Origin: Flammula alnicola
Lineage: Eukaryota; Basidiomycota; Agaricomycetes; Agaricales; Strophariaceae
Direction of reading: 5' to 3'
DNA: 64,000 nucleotides
Assembly (NCBI GenBank): GCA_015499995.1
Contig: JADNRV010000038.1
Coordinates: 62,001-126,000 of the forward strand
Part shown: in pieces, positions 57,869 through 64,000 of the stretch
Layout of the letters: each line of letters opens with the position of its first letter
Numbering within the stretch: the first letter of the stretch is position 1
Made by a program: the position numbers and the translations under genes
Notes under the pieces: generated by a model
Seen by the model: the letters and a program-made list of their open reading frames with translations, nothing else
What the model was told of the DNA's origin: nothing
The model's database searches: none

Positions 57869-60195
57869 CCTGTTGCAGGTAGAAGAGCAGTAGAGGGGAA
57901 GGTAGACCGAGAAAGGGGGGAGCGACGACGAGAGGGGTAACCGAATGAGAGAAACCGAAGCTGGGCGGTTCTGGGGAAGAGACGGAGAGCGGAGGGCTGT
58001 GGAATGCGCATTTTATAGGAGGCCATATGTGATCGGTCGGGTTCTAATTTGGTAAATTGAGAACCTCTTTCGGCCCTATCGTAAACAAGGTTTCCGGCTT
58101 CGCTTTGCAGGGTCGAGTGTTAAAAGTGCCGGAAAGCGATATTGAGATCCAAGATGCATTGTTGAAAAAGCGAAATTATCGTGGACTTGTTTTCGAGCTG
58201 CTTAGCGCCAGATCCGCCGTGCTGGTGAATCTGTGAAAAGAAGGAAAAAAGAACGCCATTTGGCCAGATCTTTTTCATAGATCGCAGGCGCACAGGTGTC
58301 CCAGGGCAGTGAATGGGGCTCCTCAGTGACTTGGTCCCAGCGCTTCGCACGACATATGCGAAAATATTGGCTGGTTGGACGGGTATTGTTGAGCCTTGAG
58401 GTGGCAGCCGAGTCATTGAGATGTCTCCTGGAATAGCAAAGGGTCCTACGATACCCTGATGATTATGCCATGGACATATATTTCCGGTACGAGCTCCGCG
58501 TTTCAGGATGGGATTTTATATAGGAAGACTTCCCGCACATGGATACGTTATGTTGAACAATGCCCAAGTTGCATGATATCCATGCACCAGTCACTGGAAT
58601 TCGCCACTGGCAGCCTGACAAGTGATGATGGTAAGCCGGGTGGCTGTTTATCAGTCGCCGTCTAGAGATATAGAGTGACATGTAGTGTCGGCATCAAGGA
58701 ACAGCCAGACGACAAGACTGAGGCTTTCATGTTTTTGACAGAGCGAATCGGAGGTTAAGTGAGCGCTGTAACCGCGCGTGTTTGTTTCTCCCACAGCCAA
58801 ATTGATCGCCGTATGCCGCCAAACACTGAAACAGCCACAACCAATTTAGGCTCCGGGAAAGTCGACATGTGTACACTCGAAATTGCAATGCAACGGATCT
58901 CAGCAAGATTCCCAACCCTGAAATCTGCCTGCATATCGCCGGTTTCATTGCCGAAAACTTTTTTTGGGGGCCTGCTCATGGGAAGCAATACTGGCCAGCC
59001 TGAGAGTTTATAATTATAACGACCCGGCCATGGACGTCGTTGCAACTTTCCGAGAGTGGTGGTTCTACACGTCGGTCTATCAGTCTTTCAATTCCAAAAG
59101 TTTCATTGCAGGATTAAAATATTGTGAAAGGTCCTGCGCAAAATCGCGACCCTTTCGGATCGAGCCTAGCGCTCGGTCCGGCGGATGTTACGAATAGTCT
59201 CCAAAGTGTTTGTTCGGGTACAAATCAGGCTTGGACTCGGTTATCAAGTGAAGAATACCTTCCATTATTTGTTAGGTTGGAATTTGACATACAAGGAGTC
59301 AGTGAAGATTCGAAGGATATTACTTACTTAAAGTTACAATCCCCTCCCCTATAAACTGTGGGTGCCCGCTTCATTTTGGCATTTCGTGCTGAAAGCCTCT
59401 GAATACCTGCGCGACAACCAAAAATCAACATGAGGATTAGCAGTAAATGAAACAAAAATGAGCCTTACCGTACTAAATCGCGACCATCCTAACAACTCTA
59501 GACAATGGAGGTCTGCCTTGAACGTCAATATTCTTCGTACGTCCCACTGTCTAGAACGCGAAGCTCTTTTTTTGCACCCTCGACAAATGCCGGCGATATC
59601 GCATGAATACGCCTTCGTTCGCGGCTGCCAGGTGCATGAGGTAGCCTAGAAATCCTCGAGAAAGCAAAAGATCGCGGTTTCATGGTCACTTGGGCGGCAT
59701 TCTGGGCAGGGATTCAAGTAGGAAGGAAGAAAGAGTTGCACATCCGGTGGTCTGGAGGCGGAATACGAGGCTTGGGAAGCCAATAGCTGACAATGGGTAT
59801 CTCGTTATGCAAGGAGCCACAGCCAAGAAGGCCTACTAGCGGGGAAATGCAGTCGCCTACCGTCGGGCATTGTTGACGCGGATATAATCGTCGTTCAGAT
59901 GCACCCTTATCGAAGTGCTTGAGCTCGGGTGGCCTGAGGCGTAGATAGAAAAGACAAAAGAAGACAAGAATCAAGTCCTGATAAATCCACTGGCTTCAGA
60001 AAGGAGGTGATTGGCTCGAGAACATCTTCGCCGTTCCAGTTGATTCTAGATGTATCTTGTCAGCGACGCTGTTGGAACACACCGAGTCCATTCAAGATGT
60101 ACACAGGTCTACACAGGCCCGTAGCGTCAGAGTATATGAACTACCGGAAAACATATGTCACGGCGAGACCTGTTCATTCAGAAGCTAAGTCAGTG
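57869..60195. other. Gene-poor region, 2.3 kb
   Basis: Promoter of the terpene synthase at the left end. No oxidase, P450, regulator or other typical cluster gene could be read on either strand. Small open frames (58120-58416 minus, 58759-59013 plus) lack motifs. Confidence 0.5.
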
Positions 60196-60957
60196 GATGA
60201 CTTCCGTAGGAATTTGGAGCTCTAAACTTGCTTCATATTTTATAAAATTGTTCAAACTCCGATCTGTAAAAGTTTAGAACATCTTTTTCCAGACCGTAAA
60301 CCATAAGCTCTAAATCTGAAGCAGGCTCCGAAGCCATTGACCCTGAAGTTCCCACAGACCAAGAATGGCAATTTCACGATAATCGTCGATTATCTGTTGC
60401 TCCCTACCATAGCACTGGAGTGAGGCAAAAATAAAAACTTATCAGTCCGCCCGAAGACAACATCTGGGCATCTCTGATGAGTAAAGTTGTGCGTTCACCG
60501 CAGGAGGATCTGGATATTGCTGACTTTGAAGGATATCATTTGGCAGATGTAAGTCTGTATGTGAAGTCGGGAATGAGGACTCCTCAAGACTGTCCCAACC
60601 AGAGTTGGCATTGTCGTTCATTGGAAAGTCCATGAGCGAGCAAGAATTTGTTGGGGGAACAGTAACCAGTTGAACAGCGGTCAGCTTATGTCATCACCAC
60701 ATTCACCAAAAACTGACTGAGCCCCGACTCAGATTCATCTCAATGACATTTTGGGTCATCTGGAGGTGTTTGAAGAGTTTTTAATATTTTTATCATCTGG
60801 CAGAGGGTCCTGACCCTCGCCAGAATTTAGAGTTTGAAAAGGGTCTGAGCGCGGCCATATTCTGAGCCGCGGCCATGCCGAGATCTAGACCTCGGCAAAT
60901 AAGGTTGAAGCAGGTTTAGAGCTCTAAACCTGCTTCAGATTCCTACGGGAAGTCATC
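60196..60957. mobile_element. Candidate non-autonomous element with terminal inverted repeats
   Basis: The left end GATGACTTCCGTAGGAAT (60196) matches the reverse complement of the right end, GATGACTTCCCGTAGGAAT (ending 60957), with a one-base length difference. Just inside, GAGCTCTAAACTTGCTTCA on the left resembles GAGCTCTAAACCTGCTTCA on the right. The interior has no ORF with recognisable transposase features, so the unit of about 760 bp could be a MITE or a fold-back remnant. No clear target-site duplication was seen, which keeps confidence modest. Confidence 0.45.
60906..60937. repeat. Perfect 32-bp palindrome
   Basis: The left half TGAAGCAGGTTTAGAG is followed directly by its exact reverse complement CTCTAAACCTGCTTCA, with no spacer. 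It lies close to the right end of the candidate inverted-repeat element, and its arm is similar to sequence near the left end (60217-60235). Confidence 0.95.
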
Positions 60958-61132
60958 AGTATCGTCGATGATGATTGTCGGGCTTAAGCAGCAGCGAAGT
61001 TCCGAGTCCGAAGCAAATCAGGTTCCGTTGTTTGTCTAAACCACTGTGAACAAACAAGTTCCATATGAGAGGGGTACAGGCACAGTAACTGGCGCTAAAC
61101 TCTCATCGTCTCGTCTGTCGGTCAGGCGTGTA

Positions 61133-64000
61133 ATGACTACGCCAAATTCGCGGAGATCTTCGAATCATGTCAGGTCGTTTGGGACATCTGAGGCAGTCCC
61201 AGGCGATATCGACGACAACCCACCATCGGCCGCCCGTCGAATACTCGGGAGGATATCGTTCAGCAGTCTGAGACGTGGACGCCCAAGTTTCTTGACTCCT
61301 AGAGGTGAAGGAGCACCGTCGACACCCAGCACGGAGAGGGCCCCTATACCGACCATGATGCATGCCTCTGGAGAAGCCTATATGACTCCGTTGCCAAAGC
61401 TCTCTATGATAGTGCTGTCTATTGTGAGTGGATCCCGGTCACTTCCCAGAAGTGGTTAAATAATCTAAACTTGATTCTGTCTTTCAGACTATGCTCGGAG
61501 AGTTCTTATCTGCAAATGTCTCGACTCCATTCCTGTTGTTCATGGTCAAAGGTTGGTCGTATGTGATTTAATTACAGCCTTCAGTTTTGGTAATTCATTC
61601 GCAGGTTTTGGAGAGTTCAAGGATGAAGCAGAAGTTGCATTTTGGACGGGTATTCTAGGTGCGTTTCTCGAAAGTTTTATATCTTCCATGTACTAACCCA
61701 AATCGCCAGTATCGACATTTTTCCTGACACAATTCCTCACTTCTCTACTCTGGGTACGTCATGGTGAAATTTTGGAATGAACCCCGTTAATCTTGAATTC
61801 GTTATGCAGGCTACGGTGGCTGAGAAACACGGTCGCCGAATAGTGCTGATGATTTCACTCCTGGGCTCCGCCATCACATGCCTCCTCTTCGGAACGGCGA
61901 CGACCCTTCAGCAGGCCGTCTGTATCCGCCTTCTTCAGGGCATATTCGCTGGCTCAGTGGGTGTCGCACGTGGATGTGTCGCATTCGTCACAGATCCTAG
62001 TAATGAAGGCAGAGCTTATGCTATTTTGGGGTATGGTGCAATTTTTGATATTTTCTTAGTGCAGTGATTGATGTTGCATAGATTCTGTTGGGGCTTTGGA
62101 GGAGTGGCAGGCGCTATCATCGGAGGATCTTGTAAGTCCCATCCTCGTACGAGTGGACCATCCTGAGGTTTTTTTTCCACCTCAGTTGAGAGGCCTGCGA
62201 CCAAGTGGCCAGACGTCTTCGGCGACGTACAGCTCTTCATCACGTACCCGTATTTGTTGCCATGTGGTCTTGCGGCACTAGTAACTCTTATTGGTGAGTG
62301 CCCAAGGTACAGTGGGTATCAGATGCTAACTGATAGACCTTTGAAGGCTCCTTTCTGTCTTTGTTCCTTGGACACGACGGCGGTCCACGCGAGGGTGCCA
62401 TTCGACTTTTGCCCGAGAAGATTTTTACGTATCCTGCAATCCAAGAGGAAGAAGATACCACTCCCCAGACTCCGGTTTTCGAAGAAGACGATGAGCCGAG
62501 GGGTCTTGCTAGGATTCAGAAAAAACTTTCAAGGCGTTTCTCCGACTACTTTGCAAAACGTGTGCCAGATGCTCATCGGCCCTCTTCTCCACTCGGCCAG
62601 CAACCTGTCCCGATGTTTGTGACACCCAATACGCGGCTTGAGCGTACTCGAACTTTTTCCACGAGCAAAACCAATGGGTCTGCGTATGGCTATGGCGGCG
62701 CCTATCGCAGCAGACTGGCGAGCAACGCAACGTTCAATGCTCGACGAGGCAGTCTCAGCAGCTCGATGAGGCGCAGACGTGGAAGCAATATGGATGGTAC
62801 TCGTTCGGTGATGGAGGGCCCGTCCGAGCTGAACTTCGCGCAACGGCTCCTCCTTGCGAACGAGAATGCTGTGACGAACATCGCGGATCTGTGGGTTGCC
62901 GCTGCTATGAATGTAGATAACGAGGACCCATTCGAGTCGGATGCAGAGGGAGAGGATGTTACCGAAGAACCTATCGACTTCGGCGAGCCTTTGACGAGGA
63001 CTGACACTCTTGATTCAGATAATGATACGAATGCTGCGGCGCCTCCGCTTCGTCGAGAGTCGATGGCTGGAGCTGCCGCGCCGCCCACTGCTCGTTTGTC
63101 GAGAAACCTTCATCGACCCAGCATAACGAATTCACTATATCCACCTTCATCGCTGCGACACGCCTCTCCCATTCCCAATCGCACTAATTCCGTCTCCTTC
63201 TCGCCCATGGTGCCATCCTCTCCTCGTCGTCTATCTACCAATGTCCCCTCCATCTTCGCCCACCCCGGAGTGAAGACACCTTCCGCGGTGCTTGATGCAC
63301 AGCAACTCTTGGGTGCTGACATTGATGCAGGTGCCGTGCCATCGGCCGCTTCTCCAGATGTTTTGCGCACCATTACGGAATCAAGGCCGCTGTCTGATGT
63401 TCTCTCGCAGGCCGATGTGGAATCTTTGGCCGAGAAACCGCCATCGCTGATGTCGCAGCTGCCCATCGTCGTCATTATACAGTATGGGGTCATGGCGCTG
63501 CATACGACGACGCATGACCAGATCTTTATGTCTTATCTTGTTTCGTGAGGCTAAATGGAAGCTTAATCGTGCTTAAAAGTTTTAACTGATGTGATATATG
63601 CCACAGTGATACTCAGTCCGGAGGCTTGAATCTCAATGCTGGACATTTTGCACAACTAAGTGTGTTTCCTCGTGAGCTTTCAAGTCGAACCTAGCTGATT
63701 GTATGCACTTGGATAGTTGCTTTGATGTGCCTCGCACAAATCGCCTACCAGTTCTACCTCTACCCGTGCGTAGCCTAGCTTTCCCTTCAGATAACTAACC
63801 ATAAGCTTATATCGACATCCTATACAGAAACATCGGGTATGCTTCCTTACCGGTGTCTCTCCTTCTTCAAACTGACTTTCTTCTTCAGACCTCCTCGAGG
63901 CCGCTTCTCGCATCTAGCTATGTTCCGAATCGGAACAATCATGTTTATTCCAGCCTATTTAACAGTCGTTCTATATCGACCTTTCGCCAATGTCCATCCT
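61133..64000 (+). CDS. MFS transporter with very large central loop (3' end outside window)
   Basis: A major facilitator transporter, probably a drug:H+ antiporter-like or YCR023C/ZIF-like member. The ATG at 61133 begins MTTPNSRRSSNHVRSFGTSE, and a Ser/Arg/Pro-rich cytoplasmic N-terminus of about 90 residues follows. Spliced membrane segments come next: PKLSMIVLSI-TMLGEFLSAN, FWTGILVSTFFLTQFLTSLL. The MFS signature is WATVAEKHGRRIVLMISLLG, followed by RLLQGIFAGSVGVARGCVAF and FCWGFGGVAGAIIGG. After TM6 (PYLLPCGLAALVTLIGSFLS) lies a hydrophilic loop of about 360 residues with many Ser and Arg and acidic patches (DVTEEPIDFGEPLTRTDTLD). TM7 follows as QLPIVVIIQYGVMALHTTTH. Later exons give ALMCLAQIAYQFYLYPNIG and FRIGTIMFIPAYLTVVLYRP before the window ends. 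The substrate is unknown. Confidence 0.88.

Overview
The window looks like nuclear DNA of a mushroom-forming basidiomycete (Agaricomycetes). Genes are compact and split by many introns of about 45-70 nt with GT...AG ends. Intergenic gaps are short. The proteins recognised (a Kpp2/Ubc3-type MAP kinase, HET-C, a Cop/Omp-type sesquiterpene synthase, F-box/LRR-like proteins of the mushroom type) fit that lineage. No organellar, viral or prokaryotic material was recognised. There is one nuclear tRNA gene, a Leu(AAG) tRNA with an intron.

Layout. 0-9 kb: 3' part of a pheromone/filamentation MAP kinase (+), a G3BP-like NTF2+RRM protein (-), and a HET-C homologue with a long Gly/Pro-rich tail (+). 9-17 kb: a small conserved gene with frame breaks (-), RNA polymerase subunit Rpb10 (+), an intact F-box-like gene (+) followed by a decayed relative, and an unrecognised 222-aa protein (+). 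17-28 kb: mitochondrial 2-oxoglutarate dehydrogenase E2 (-), homoserine dehydrogenase (-), a GNAT acetyltransferase (-), a secreted beta-carbonic anhydrase (-) and a family-16 methyltransferase (+). 29-39 kb: a damaged coiled-coil gene (-), exonuclease 1 (+), GPI anchor subunit PIG-P (-) and a C2H2 transcription factor (-). 40-49 kb: 5-formyl-THF cyclo-ligase (+), an alpha/beta hydrolase (-), a RAD51 paralogue with degenerate Walker motifs (-) and a broken three-RRM gene (+). 49-53 kb: tRNA-Leu, then a divergent pair encoding two mitochondrial proteins (CHCHD2/Mix17-type and Mba1/mL45-type). 53-64 kb: an F-box-like gene (-), a sesquiterpene synthase (-), a long gene-poor stretch with an inverted-repeat element, and an MFS transporter with a very large cytoplasmic loop (+, runs off the end).

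Most genes are housekeeping and do not form one pathway. EXO1 and the RAD51 paralogue, about 11 kb apart, both belong to recombination and repair. The two divergent mitochondrial genes share one short promoter. A recurring feature is the single-base frame break, mostly a missing base in or next to a short homopolymer, seen in at least six genes that otherwise read well. This points to residual long-read assembly error, though real pseudogenisation is possible for some loci. I saw no clear sign of a wholly new multi-gene system. The best candidates for follow-up are the RAD51 paralogue lacking both canonical Walker motifs, the inverted-repeat element at 60.2-61.0 kb with its 32-bp perfect palindrome, and the triple TGTACAAT array in a probable 3' UTR.
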